Of a DNA stretch of 27,769 bases, positions 14,237 through 21,531 are shown piece by piece. A program made the translations under genes and the position numbers. This stretch comes from an uncultured Dorea sp. (GTDB taxonomy: Bacteria > Bacillota > Clostridia > Lachnospirales > Lachnospiraceae). The first letter of the stretch is position 1, and every line of letters begins with the position of its first letter. Under the pieces are notes generated by a model. The model saw only the letters and a program-made list of their open reading frames with translations. It searched no databases and was not told where the DNA came from. The stretch is taken from assembly GCA_910589275.1 (NCBI GenBank), contig CAJUTH010000043.1, positions 1-27,769 on the forward strand, in the 5' to 3' direction.

Positions 14237-16021
14237 TTAAATTCTGTTCCAGGCTATGTCTGTTTTCAAAATGTTCTGTTCCGTTATCTTCTGGCATTCT
14301 TCTTTGCTGATTTCTTCTGAATCATCCGCCAAAAATTCTTCGCCCCGCTCATACATGGTTCCCATTGAGCTGCCTGTAAAAGCCCATACTCCATCCACAT
14401 ATTCCATATCCGCCGTCCCATGCTTCAAACGGTAATAATGGTTCCCAAGCCATGCGCTGTCAGCCCGATTTTCTACCTTTAATACATTCCCATTATCACA
14501 CACAAAAAAATTGGCCAGCCCTCCCATATCGCTATTCCCGAACAATTCTGCCGGCTTCCCATCTACACAGGTAAAAATTCCATATACCACATACTGTTCC
14601 GGCGCATTATCCGGAACATCCGCGATAAATAACTCTGCGGTTCCATTATTGTCTATATCTATCATTGCATAACTGAGCCCATCCGGGATCATTCCATCAT
14701 TACTAAATACATTCCAATTTACATTTGGATACTTAACTGTAAAATCTTCGTCTCCGCCGGTCTGGAGAAGCCCTTTGTTATCACGGTACTGCTGTATAAT
14801 ATCGTCGTAACATTCCTCCGGCGAGGAAGCGCTTTTCTTAACCTCCTGTTCATCCTGTTCAAATTCCGCAACCCTATACCACTGCATATCCTCTTTTACA
14901 GGATATTTATTGCTGATACTATCATACTCATCCTTTGAAACAGGCTGTTCCGTTACACCGTCGCTGCTTTTATAATACTTGTCCATATCCTGCGTGATGC
15001 CTTCTACATAATATAATTCCGCCGTATTTTCCTTCATTTGGTAAAAAATAGTTCCACTATAGCCCGCGCCTCCGCTTCCTACATTTTTGACCATAAGATT
15101 CTCACAAATATAATAACGGTTCCGCTCTCCAAGTATAGAATCCACTAATTCCGAAGTACCGCCCCTATTGATAGAAAAGGTGCGCGTTCTTCCATTCGAC
15201 CAGCCGTACATACCTAAAATCGCATATCCCGGATCCAACTCTTCATTCAACTGCCCGATAAATAATTCTGGTATTCCGTCTCCGCACAAATCTACTAACG
15301 TATAATAAATCGGCTGTTTTCCCATATAATCAAAGAGAAGCGGATTTACGTGCGGATATTTTTCCATATTCCGATACCCTTCTGCCTCAGCGTTTTGATA
15401 TTCCTCAAGTATCGATGCATAATATTCTCCAGCTATCCGTTCTGCCTGAAGCCTTCTCTCATATTTTAGGAGCAATTCTACATTTGCCTTCTCAATGTCA
15501 TTTAATTCGTTTTCATAGTTAGCATCAAAGGCTTTTGCATCCTTCGTCCCTTTATACCAGCTCTTCTTGCTGAAGTAGATTTCATACTGGCCGCCTTTAT
15601 AGATCCTGCCCCGCCTTGCCATGATCTCATTTCTCGCATAGCCGAGCTCTTCTTCTGTCAGCGGCGCAACCTGAGCGTCTGTCAGATATTCCTTATCGCT
15701 GTTCGGAAATATGTATTCACCCTCCAGAGTCTCTTCTTTCATGTATTCATCCTCCAGAGCCTCTTCTTTCACGTTTTCCTTCTTTGCCTCTGCTTCTTTC
15801 TCCTTTCTATTTAAATTATCATTCTTTGCCCCATTTATTAGAACTACTATGACAATAGCCGCAACTGCCAGAATCCCAAATATAATTCCTGCAGCCATCC
15901 CAATTTTTTTCTTATTAGATACCGCAGCCTCCTCCTGTAAATCCTCCTCAACCGCTAAACCGCATTTCGGACAAAATTTTACACCATCTTTCAGTTCTTC
16001 TTTGCATTGATTACAAAACAT
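14237..16021 (-). CDS. Zinc-ribbon, membrane-anchored YARHG-domain protein with two DxDxxG-type repeats
   Basis: A 594-residue protein. Residues 3-20 are a zinc ribbon (Cys 3, 6, 17, 20); 40-63 are a single membrane helix; 64-105 are a charged linker containing a short tandem unit KEEALEDEY/KEETLEGEY. Residues about 113-190 are a YARHG domain (LGYARNEIMARRGRIYKGG), a module found outside the membrane in bacteria. Two related modules follow, each with a loop like YTLVDLCGDGIPELFIG and YAMIDIDNNGTAELFIA, resembling Ca-binding repeat loops. ATG 16021 follows AAGGAAGGGGG. The zinc ribbon lies in the cytoplasm if the helix is inserted with the N-terminus inside. Function unknown. Confidence 0.8.
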   Translation of the reverse strand: MFCNQCKEELKDGVKFCPKCGLAVEEDLQEEAAVSNKKKIGMAAGIIFGILAVAAIVIVVLINGAKNDNLNRKEKEAEAKKENVKEEALEDEYMKEETLEGEYIFPNSDKEYLTDAQVAPLTEEELGYARNEIMARRGRIYKGGQYEIYFSKKSWYKGTKDAKAFDANYENELNDIEKANVELLLKYERRLQAERIAGEYYASILEEYQNAEAEGYRNMEKYPHVNPLLFDYMGKQPIYYTLVDLCGDGIPELFIGQLNEELDPGYAILGMYGWSNGRTRTFSINRGGTSELVDSILGERNRYYICENLMVKNVGSGGAGYSGTIFYQMKENTAELYYVEGITQDMDKYYKSSDGVTEQPVSKDEYDSISNKYPVKEDMQWYRVAEFEQDEQEVKKSASSPEECYDDIIQQYRDNKGLLQTGGDEDFTVKYPNVNWNVFSNDGMIPDGLSYAMIDIDNNGTAELFIADVPDNAPEQYVVYGIFTCVDGKPAELFGNSDMGGLANFFVCDNGNVLKVENRADSAWLGNHYYRLKHGTADMEYVDGVWAFTGSSMGTMYERGEEFLADDSEEISKEECQKITEQNILKTDIAWNRI

Positions 16022-16049
16022 TCTTCTTTCCCCCTTCCTTTCTGGAAAA

Positions 16050-17297
16050 TTATAACGCCGCCCTCTGCTTTTCCGTCGATAAATAGTGTGATGGCACCGT
16101 CAGTATTGTAAAAAACTGATCCTTTTCGTTATGGCTTTCAAGCCCGCTTATTTCATCGCCGCGGCATTCATAAACACCGACCTGCATATCCTGCTGTTCC
16201 TTGATATCATATACCGCGCATGAAAACAGGCAGTCATTATAGGTAAAATACTTTGTGTGATGCGCGTAATCTGCTGTATATAATCCCAGATCCATATCAT
16301 AGGCATCTTCTCCCATCCACCAGCCTCCTTTTGTATCTCCTAAAGCTCCGGTTCCATCATCAAAAACCGTTAATGTATTATTATTCACTCCAAATTCTCC
16401 CATACTGACGATTTGATCCGATTCCTTTTTATAGGTATAACCTCCGACAACGATGCCTGTATCCGTTACGGTAATGTAATCATTCTCTGAATAAGTGTCT
16501 CCGTGTGCATTTATAATAATTCCGTCACCTTTCTTTTCCATATACTCAGAATATAAATAGCCTGTGTTATCTACTGCATAATAATTTATATTAATTCCGT
16601 CCGGATAGATAAAACGATACAAGTATGTACCAAGCTGGCTCACATACACAGAATATGTACCGGCAATCTCTTCAAATTCGACTGATTTATTTTCCAAAAA
16701 CATAATATTATTCAGGTTATGCTTTTCAAAATCATTCAAAACGCTGAATTTATCAAACGCCTCTCCTTCCACACTTTCCTGATACCATTCTTTTTGTCCA
16801 AAATATTCCTTGTATTCTTCCTCATCAAACATATATCCATGCCTTGCAAGAATTTCTTTTTCAGCATAAGCCAGCAGCTCTTTGTTCAAATTCTCAAGTT
16901 CTTCCAATGTCAAAACTCTCGCATCGCTTTCTTCAAAAATGAACTCTTTCTCTTCCACGCTGTTTTCTTTCTTTTCCACGGAATTTCGTTTTTCATCCTC
17001 AGAACTTTTTGAAATTTGACTTTCTTTTTTGCTTTTTCCCCCTTGATATTTTCCAAATAACCTTCCCCCTCCGAATCCGGCAATAACTATAATTACCAAG
17101 AATACAATCATTATTTTAGAGGAAAATAATTTTAGGCTGTACTTTTCCCCGCTCTCCTTTTGTCTCTTCCCTTTGCCTGCAGCAATGTGTTCCGCTTGTC
17201 CGCTGCCCGGTTCTGTGTCTTCAGGAACTTTACATCCGCAATATGGACAAAATCTGCTTGTATTCCTCATTTCTTTTCCACATTTTCTACAATACAT
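16050..17297 (-). CDS. Zinc-ribbon, membrane-anchored YARHG-domain protein
   Basis: A 415-residue protein. A zinc ribbon at residues 3-20 (Cys 3, 6, 17, 20) is followed by a basic linker, a single membrane helix (61-80), a charged linker with repeats of the form NSVEKKENSVEEKEF, a YARHG domain at about 122-200 with AYAEKEILARHGYMF, and a beta-rich C-terminus of about 200 residues. The order zinc ribbon, helix, YARHG matches its neighbour at 14237, so the two probably arose by duplication. ATG 17297 follows AAAGGAGAAAG. It is the first gene of the operon, behind the promoter at 17327-17355. Function unknown. Confidence 0.8.
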   Translation of the reverse strand: MYCRKCGKEMRNTSRFCPYCGCKVPEDTEPGSGQAEHIAAGKGKRQKESGEKYSLKLFSSKIMIVFLVIIVIAGFGGGRLFGKYQGGKSKKESQISKSSEDEKRNSVEKKENSVEEKEFIFEESDARVLTLEELENLNKELLAYAEKEILARHGYMFDEEEYKEYFGQKEWYQESVEGEAFDKFSVLNDFEKHNLNNIMFLENKSVEFEEIAGTYSVYVSQLGTYLYRFIYPDGININYYAVDNTGYLYSEYMEKKGDGIIINAHGDTYSENDYITVTDTGIVVGGYTYKKESDQIVSMGEFGVNNNTLTVFDDGTGALGDTKGGWWMGEDAYDMDLGLYTADYAHHTKYFTYNDCLFSCAVYDIKEQQDMQVGVYECRGDEISGLESHNEKDQFFTILTVPSHYLSTEKQRAAL

Positions 17298-17326
17298 AGC
17301 TTTCTCCTTTGCAATGTTTTTATTTC

Positions 17327-17355
17327 ATTATACCGATTATTATCGGCATATTCAA
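17327..17355 (-). promoter_or_regulatory. Promoter of the zinc-ribbon/YARHG operon with a palindrome in the spacer
   Basis: On the minus strand -35 TTGAAT (17350-17355) and a perfect -10 TATAAT (17327-17332) are 17 bases apart. The spacer contains CCGATAATAATCGG (17333-17346), a palindrome with perfect five-base arms that touches the -10. A repressor there would block RNA polymerase. The divergent XRE gene at 17458 is the nearest candidate. Confidence 0.7.
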
Positions 17356-17457
17356 GCATCTTTTATAACAGTAAAATAAGAAATAGGAACGGTTCTATTA
17401 CACATATTTATAGAGCGGAACAAGTATTCTTAGTCTGCAAATTTTGGAGGTAACTAT

Positions 17458-17655
17458 ATGGTTTCTTATGAACCATTGTGGCAAACAATGAAAGCCCAAG
17501 GGGTGAGCACATACGTTCTAATTGAAAAATATAAAATACAATCGAAGACCATATATAATCTCAAACACAACAAAAATATAACTACTGCAACTCTAGAAAG
17601 GCTTTGCGAAATTCTCTCCTGTACTCCAAATGATGTCCTTACTTTCAAAAAATAA
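17458..17655 (+). CDS. Small XRE/Cro-type helix-turn-helix regulator
   Basis: A 65-residue protein that is one DNA-binding domain. STYVLIEKYKIQSKTIYNLK forms the helix-turn-helix (about residues 17-36), followed by ITTATLERLCEILSCTPNDV, the conserved final helices of the family. ATG 17458 follows GGAGGTAACTAT. It is divergent from the zinc-ribbon/YARHG operon, whose promoter spacer carries a palindrome, and is likely its regulator. It is followed by a perfect 19-base-pair hairpin shared with the convergent epimerase gene. Confidence 0.85.
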   Translation: MVSYEPLWQTMKAQGVSTYVLIEKYKIQSKTIYNLKHNKNITTATLERLCEILSCTPNDVLTFKK

Positions 17656-17657
17656 GA

Positions 17658-17712
17658 GGCTGTCCTGAAAACGTAACTTAGTAGTAACCTAAATTACGTT
17701 TTCAGGACAGCC
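17658..17712. terminator. Two-way terminator: perfect 19-base-pair hairpin
   Basis: Arms of 19 bases (GGCTGTCCTGAAAACGTAA and its complement) enclose 17 bases between the convergent XRE and epimerase genes. Beyond the hairpin the minus strand reads TCTTATTTTTTG and the plus strand CCTTTAT, so termination is better supported leftward. The arm start, GGCTGTCCTGAAAA, is like the terminal repeats of some insertion sequences, so the hairpin may derive from a mobile element end. Confidence 0.75.
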
Positions 17713-17723
17713 CCTTTATACTT

Positions 17724-18371
17724 TCACAATTGTTTCAAATTCTTAACTGCCTCGGCAACGGATCCTTCCTGAAATATAGCAGTTCCTGCCACCAATATAT
17801 CGGCTCCCGCCTCTATAAGTCTGCGGCCGCGCTCTTCATTTACACCTCCGTCCACACTTACCGGCACCTGGATTTCTCTGATCTCCATCAATTTCCTGAC
17901 ACGCCGCACCTTCTCATAAACCGCTTCCTCAAAAGGCTGCCCGCCATATCCGGGCTCAACACTCATCAAAATTAGTCCGTCTATATGCTCCAGCAAGTAC
18001 GGCAGATTTTCAACACAGTATGCCGGCCCTATGCCAAGGCCCGCTTTCGCTCCCCCGCGCCGGATTTCGCGAAGCATATGGATCGGGTTCCTACAGGTGT
18101 CTAACTGAAATGTAATATAATCTGCTCCCGCTTTCAAAAACATCGAAAGATACGTCTCCGGTCTCAACAGTTCAAAATGCACAGAGATAGGCAAATCCGT
18201 CATCTTCTTCAAATCCGCAACAATCTGCGGGCCAAAAGACAGATTTTCCACATACACTCCATCCATGACATCCACATGTATAATATCCGCTCCCGCACGC
18301 TCAGCCTCTGCCACCTGCTCTCCGATTCTGGTATGATCGCATGCCAGTATTGACACTGATACTTTTGCCAT
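17724..18371 (-). CDS. Ribulose-phosphate 3-epimerase family enzyme
   Basis: A 215-residue TIM-barrel sugar-phosphate epimerase. The family metal and catalytic residues are all seen: His32 and Asp34 in IIHVDVMDG, His65 in SVHFE, Asp174 in VSVDGGVN, plus MSVEPGYGGQ and the C-terminal phosphate-binding VAGTAIF. Departures from housekeeping Rpe are ITFQLD where it has ITVH-E, and GLGIGPAYCVENL where it has an ALNPATP-type motif. This suggests a specialised epimerase acting on another ketose phosphate. ATG 18371 is preferred to ATG 18383 because GGAG lies six bases before it. It is last in the operon after the aminotransferase-fold gene. Confidence 0.85.
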   Translation of the reverse strand: MAKVSVSILACDHTRIGEQVAEAERAGADIIHVDVMDGVYVENLSFGPQIVADLKKMTDLPISVHFELLRPETYLSMFLKAGADYITFQLDTCRNPIHMLREIRRGGAKAGLGIGPAYCVENLPYLLEHIDGLILMSVEPGYGGQPFEEAVYEKVRRVRKLMEIREIQVPVSVDGGVNEERGRRLIEAGADILVAGTAIFQEGSVAEAVKNLKQL

Positions 18372-18416
18372 CTTTTTCTCCATTCTATGATCTTTTTGTA
18401 AATCACATCCGCTTCA

Positions 18417-19682
18417 TCACCGAATCAAAATTTCCGGATGATCTTTTATTGTTATTTTCAACGCTTCATCCGCCACATCAAAGGTATACTGTAAATCTTC
18501 TTTTGTAATCATCGTATTCGTAAACATATTATGAAAATGGGAAATATAAACTCCTCTGCGGACCATTTCTCCAACCCACCGCTGATGCGCAATCAGGGAC
18601 TCGTCCGGATCTTTCAGAATGATCTTAAACAAAGAAGGAAGGCCTGTCGTATGTATCAGAACATGATTTGCCTCTGCCACCTCCCGAAGCCCTTTTGTCA
18701 GCGCTTCTCCGATTTCCTGCATTTTCTCAACGGCATGGATCTCCTTCATTTTTCTTAAAGTCGCCACAGATGCGGCAAGCGGAATCGCCGACAGCCAGTA
18801 GCTGCCTGTATAATTCATATCCTCCACCGCCGGTTTTATTTTTTTCACACCTACGAGAGCCGATAGATTCCAGCCGTTCGCAATCGCTTTCCCAAGCGTC
18901 AGCATATCTGCCTTAATTCCAAAATAATGGTCGGAGCCCGCCATATCCATACGGAATCCCGCCCTTACATCGTCAATAATCAGAAGGATTCCATGATCGT
19001 CGCATAATTTGCGGACCTTTGGCCAGTAATCCTCATCCGGAAGCACATTATCATAATGGGAAATGTGATTGTAAGGCATAGAAATAATACATGCAATTTC
19101 TCCATTATACTTTTCAACTAATTTTTTCAGACCCTCGTAATCATTGAAGTCTGCATAAAGATTATGGCAGATATCCTCGTCCAAAACTCCCGGCGTTCCC
19201 GGCGTCTGGCACCATTGCGTTACTCCGTGATATCCGTGCTTCATCATAATAATCCGGTCTCTTCCGGTCATATGCCGGGCAGTCATGATTGCGAGTGTTG
19301 TTACGTCGCCGCCGTTTTTTGCAAAAAATGCCCAGTCCGCACAATGAACAGTCTTTACTAATTCTTCCGCGCATTCCACCATTACGGGCGAGACAACCGT
19401 CGTACAGTCTCCCTTTTTTTCCTGCCTAAGCGCCGCCGCTTCTATATCCGGATCCTGATAACCGAGCACATTCGGTCCATACGCACATGCATAATCAATA
19501 AAGCGGTTCCCGTCGATATCCCAAATATAGGTTCCTTTTGCCCGGTCTGCAAACAAAGGATAACACCCCATTGGATTCAGTCTTGCACGTCCGACTCCAA
19601 GATGTCCGTACAGTCCGCAGGGAACCACTTTTTCCGCCCTGTCATACATCTCAAAACTTTTGTCGTAATTATATGCCTTCAT
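18417..19682 (-). CDS. Class III aminotransferase-fold PLP enzyme (glutamate-1-semialdehyde aminomutase-like)
   Basis: A 421-residue enzyme of fold type I. Lys265 in MLTLGKAIANGW is the expected PLP Schiff-base lysine, Asp237 in LLIIDDVRAGFR binds the ring nitrogen, and HGYHGV is the conserved PLP-stacking region. The segment FFAKNGGDVTTLAIMTARH replaces the NSGTEA motif of true glutamate-1-semialdehyde aminomutases, which places it with class III enzymes acting on other substrates, including sugar-related ones. ATG 19682 is chosen over an upstream frame extension because AAGGAGGGCAATTACA precedes it. It overlaps the SCP2-like gene by 14 bases. Whether it is an aminotransferase or an aminomutase, and on what, is open. 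Confidence 0.85.
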   Translation of the reverse strand: MKAYNYDKSFEMYDRAEKVVPCGLYGHLGVGRARLNPMGCYPLFADRAKGTYIWDIDGNRFIDYACAYGPNVLGYQDPDIEAAALRQEKKGDCTTVVSPVMVECAEELVKTVHCADWAFFAKNGGDVTTLAIMTARHMTGRDRIIMMKHGYHGVTQWCQTPGTPGVLDEDICHNLYADFNDYEGLKKLVEKYNGEIACIISMPYNHISHYDNVLPDEDYWPKVRKLCDDHGILLIIDDVRAGFRMDMAGSDHYFGIKADMLTLGKAIANGWNLSALVGVKKIKPAVEDMNYTGSYWLSAIPLAASVATLRKMKEIHAVEKMQEIGEALTKGLREVAEANHVLIHTTGLPSLFKIILKDPDESLIAHQRWVGEMVRRGVYISHFHNMFTNTMITKEDLQYTFDVADEALKITIKDHPEILIR

Positions 19683-20070
19683 TGTAATTGCCCTCCTTCT
19701 CCCTGCCAGCCGCTCTTTCTCGTTCATATACCAGCATTAACAGATCTTCAAACGCATCATTCATCGGCGAAAGTCCCTGCTGGTTCAATTTTTTATGTAC
19801 GGTAGCTGCATACGGACTTAAACTTTTATTCATCAGCGCCCATGCGGTCTCTATATCGCTAAACTCGTAAATCGCCTTCGGATGTTCTGAACTTTCCACC
19901 GCTTTAAGATGTCCTTCTTCTATTAAAATATTTACCGACAATCCCCCTGTAACCTTTACAATCAGCTTACCGTTTCCGAGCTTCATTGCAAGTTTCTTCC
20001 CTTCAAAATCTTCATTTGCCAGCTCTATAGTTCTTAAGAGCCGTTCTTTTACCATCATTTCTGTATTCAT
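19669..20070 (-). CDS. Small SCP2 sterol-carrier-fold-like protein
   Basis: A 133-residue soluble protein. The order of a beta segment KLIVKVTGGLSVNILIEEGH, then AIYEFSDIETAWALMNKSLS and a final helix MNDAFEDLLMLVYERE, resembles the SCP2 fold (a beta sheet followed by a helix-rich end that lines a hydrophobic pocket). ATG 20070 follows GGTGGAAGA. It starts the operon SCP2-like, aminotransferase, epimerase and is divergent from the DeoR gene at 20164. It could bind a hydrophobic ligand or act as a partner of the enzyme. The fold assignment is by eye. Confidence 0.65.
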   Translation of the reverse strand: MNTEMMVKERLLRTIELANEDFEGKKLAMKLGNGKLIVKVTGGLSVNILIEEGHLKAVESSEHPKAIYEFSDIETAWALMNKSLSPYAATVHKKLNQQGLSPMNDAFEDLLMLVYERERAAGREKEGNYNEGI

Positions 20071-20112
20071 TCTTCCACCACTTTCAAACTACTGTCTAAC
20101 TTCTAATTTACG

Positions 20113-20141
20113 TTGTCTTATTTTTCCGCATATGTTATACT
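20113..20141 (+). promoter_or_regulatory. Promoter of the DeoR-family gene at 20164
   Basis: -35 TTGTCT (20113-20118) and -10 TATACT (20136-20141) with a 17-base spacer; the predicted start point is about 16 bases before ATG 20164. It rules out the earlier in-frame start codons as translation starts. Confidence 0.7.
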
Positions 20142-20163
20142 AAATACATTAAGGAGAATGCAC

Positions 20164-20949
20164 ATGGGAAAGCGAAAAAACTCTGAAGTTGAACAGGCTA
20201 TTCTTGAATACCTTTCAACTAACCAGAAAATACTTATGAAAGATGCGATAAAGATGTTCCAGTTATCAGAGTCTACTCTTCGCCGCATCTTTATCAAATT
20301 AGAGGATGAAAAAAAAGCTGTTCGCACAATTGGCGGTATCATATCCGCTGCTCCAGACAGTTATTATAACTACAAACTCACAAGTCAGAAGCAGAAAGAG
20401 GAAAAAGACAGTATCGGAAAATATGCCGCGCAGCTTATTCACTCTTCAGATTTTATTTATGTTGATTGCGGTTCAACTACCGCTTATCTTTCTCATGCAA
20501 TTGTGAAATTGATCCAGAGCGGCAGATTATCTGAAAAGCTCAACATAATTACAAATTCCCTAATCAATCTGGAGATTCTCCACCCTTATTGCAACGTCAT
20601 TTTGACTGGCGGCATTCTCAATGAAAAACGAAAAAGCTTTGCAGGCGCTCTCGGCACCGATTTTCTATCGAACTTTTATTTTTCGAAAGGTTTTTTCGGT
20701 GCAGACGGAATGAGTTTTGAGCATGGTTTTTCCAGCGATAACATTCTGGTATCCCAGCTATCAAGAGCCGCACTTTTACAAACCAACGAGCCTTATGTTC
20801 TCCTTGATTCCTCTAAAATAAATCATCCCTCTTATGTGAATTTTGCAAGTCTTGATGAGGTATCCGCAGTCGTTACCGACCATAAAATATCCAAGGCTGA
20901 CACTGATGCATTCGCTCACTGCAGACCAGTGCTTCATATTGCCGACTGA
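20164..20949 (+). CDS. DeoR-family regulator (sugar-phosphate sensing)
   Basis: A 261-residue protein. The N-terminal winged helix contains MFQLSESTLRRIFIKLEDEK followed by RTIGGI. The C-terminal DeoR sensor domain has FIYVDCGSTTAYL, IITNSLINLEIL, LTGGIL, GADGMSFEHGF and VLLDSSKI, all family landmarks for binding a phosphorylated sugar. ATG 20164 is chosen because AAGGAGAATGCAC precedes it and a promoter lies just upstream. It is divergent from the SCP2-like/aminotransferase/epimerase operon and probably controls it. It is closely similar to the DeoR gene at 24388 across both domains, so the two are paralogs. Confidence 0.9.
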   Translation: MGKRKNSEVEQAILEYLSTNQKILMKDAIKMFQLSESTLRRIFIKLEDEKKAVRTIGGIISAAPDSYYNYKLTSQKQKEEKDSIGKYAAQLIHSSDFIYVDCGSTTAYLSHAIVKLIQSGRLSEKLNIITNSLINLEILHPYCNVILTGGILNEKRKSFAGALGTDFLSNFYFSKGFFGADGMSFEHGFSSDNILVSQLSRAALLQTNEPYVLLDSSKINHPSYVNFASLDEVSAVVTDHKISKADTDAFAHCRPVLHIAD

Positions 20950-21013
20950 CCCTTTTTTTGCCTTCCGGCAGTTTCCGGCACCTCATCAAAACAAAAGCTT
21001 ATTCTCTCCTTTA

Positions 21014-21502
21014 TTATTTTAATTTTTTCTTCGCATCCGGCCAGTTTGTTCTTCTGCTCTGAGTGGTCTGCTGTAAATATACCTGTATGCCGTCTGCACA
21101 GATTTCATCCAGCAAGCGGATCTCTTCTTCGGTTACAGTAATCGTCCCTTCAACTGAAACAGCTCCCGGCCTTGCCCCTGTACCGCCAATCTGCAGAGAT
21201 TCTATACCGAATCCCGCTTTCATACAGTTATAGGCAGTCCGAATATCTTTGAACACAAGCATTGTACCATGCGGGTCATATCTATCCTCCCGGTATCTGG
21301 CAATTCCTTCTTCTTCCGTCACTATCGAAAAACGAATGCCAAACGGCACGGCCAGAGATAAGATATCCGCCATCAGCTCATTATTCGCGGTTTCCGTATC
21401 AATTACAATAATATTTTCCGCATTGCTTTTTCCTATCCATCCGGCTGCCACCTGACCATGAATCAGTCGGTTATCGATTCTTACCAATGCCCATTTTCCC
21501 AT
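21014..21502 (-). CDS. PTS EIIB, mannose/fructose/sorbose family
   Basis: A 162-residue cytoplasmic phosphotransfer protein. The start WALVRIDNRLIHGQVAAGWI holds the phospho-accepting His15 and is the family signature; NAENIIVIDTE and PFGIRFSIVT follow, with the usual length of about 160. It passes phosphate from EIIA to the sugar entering through EIIC/EIID. ATG 21502 follows GGAGAGCTGAGA. It lies 29 bases after the EIIC-EIID gene and is last of the PTS operon. Confidence 0.95.
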   Translation of the reverse strand: MGKWALVRIDNRLIHGQVAAGWIGKSNAENIIVIDTETANNELMADILSLAVPFGIRFSIVTEEEGIARYREDRYDPHGTMLVFKDIRTAYNCMKAGFGIESLQIGGTGARPGAVSVEGTITVTEEEIRLLDEICADGIQVYLQQTTQSRRTNWPDAKKKLK

Positions 21503-21531
21503 TCTCAGCTCTCCTTTTCTCTCATTTTTAA

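Noticed and set aside
20113..20163. Earlier translation start for the DeoR gene at 20164
   Set aside because: This stretch contains a well-formed promoter, and the ribosome site AAGGAGA fits ATG 20164.
20950..21013. Terminator between the DeoR gene and the EIIB gene
   Set aside because: A CCGG-type hairpin exists, but the T run precedes it on the plus strand and becomes an A run on the minus strand, which does not fit termination.
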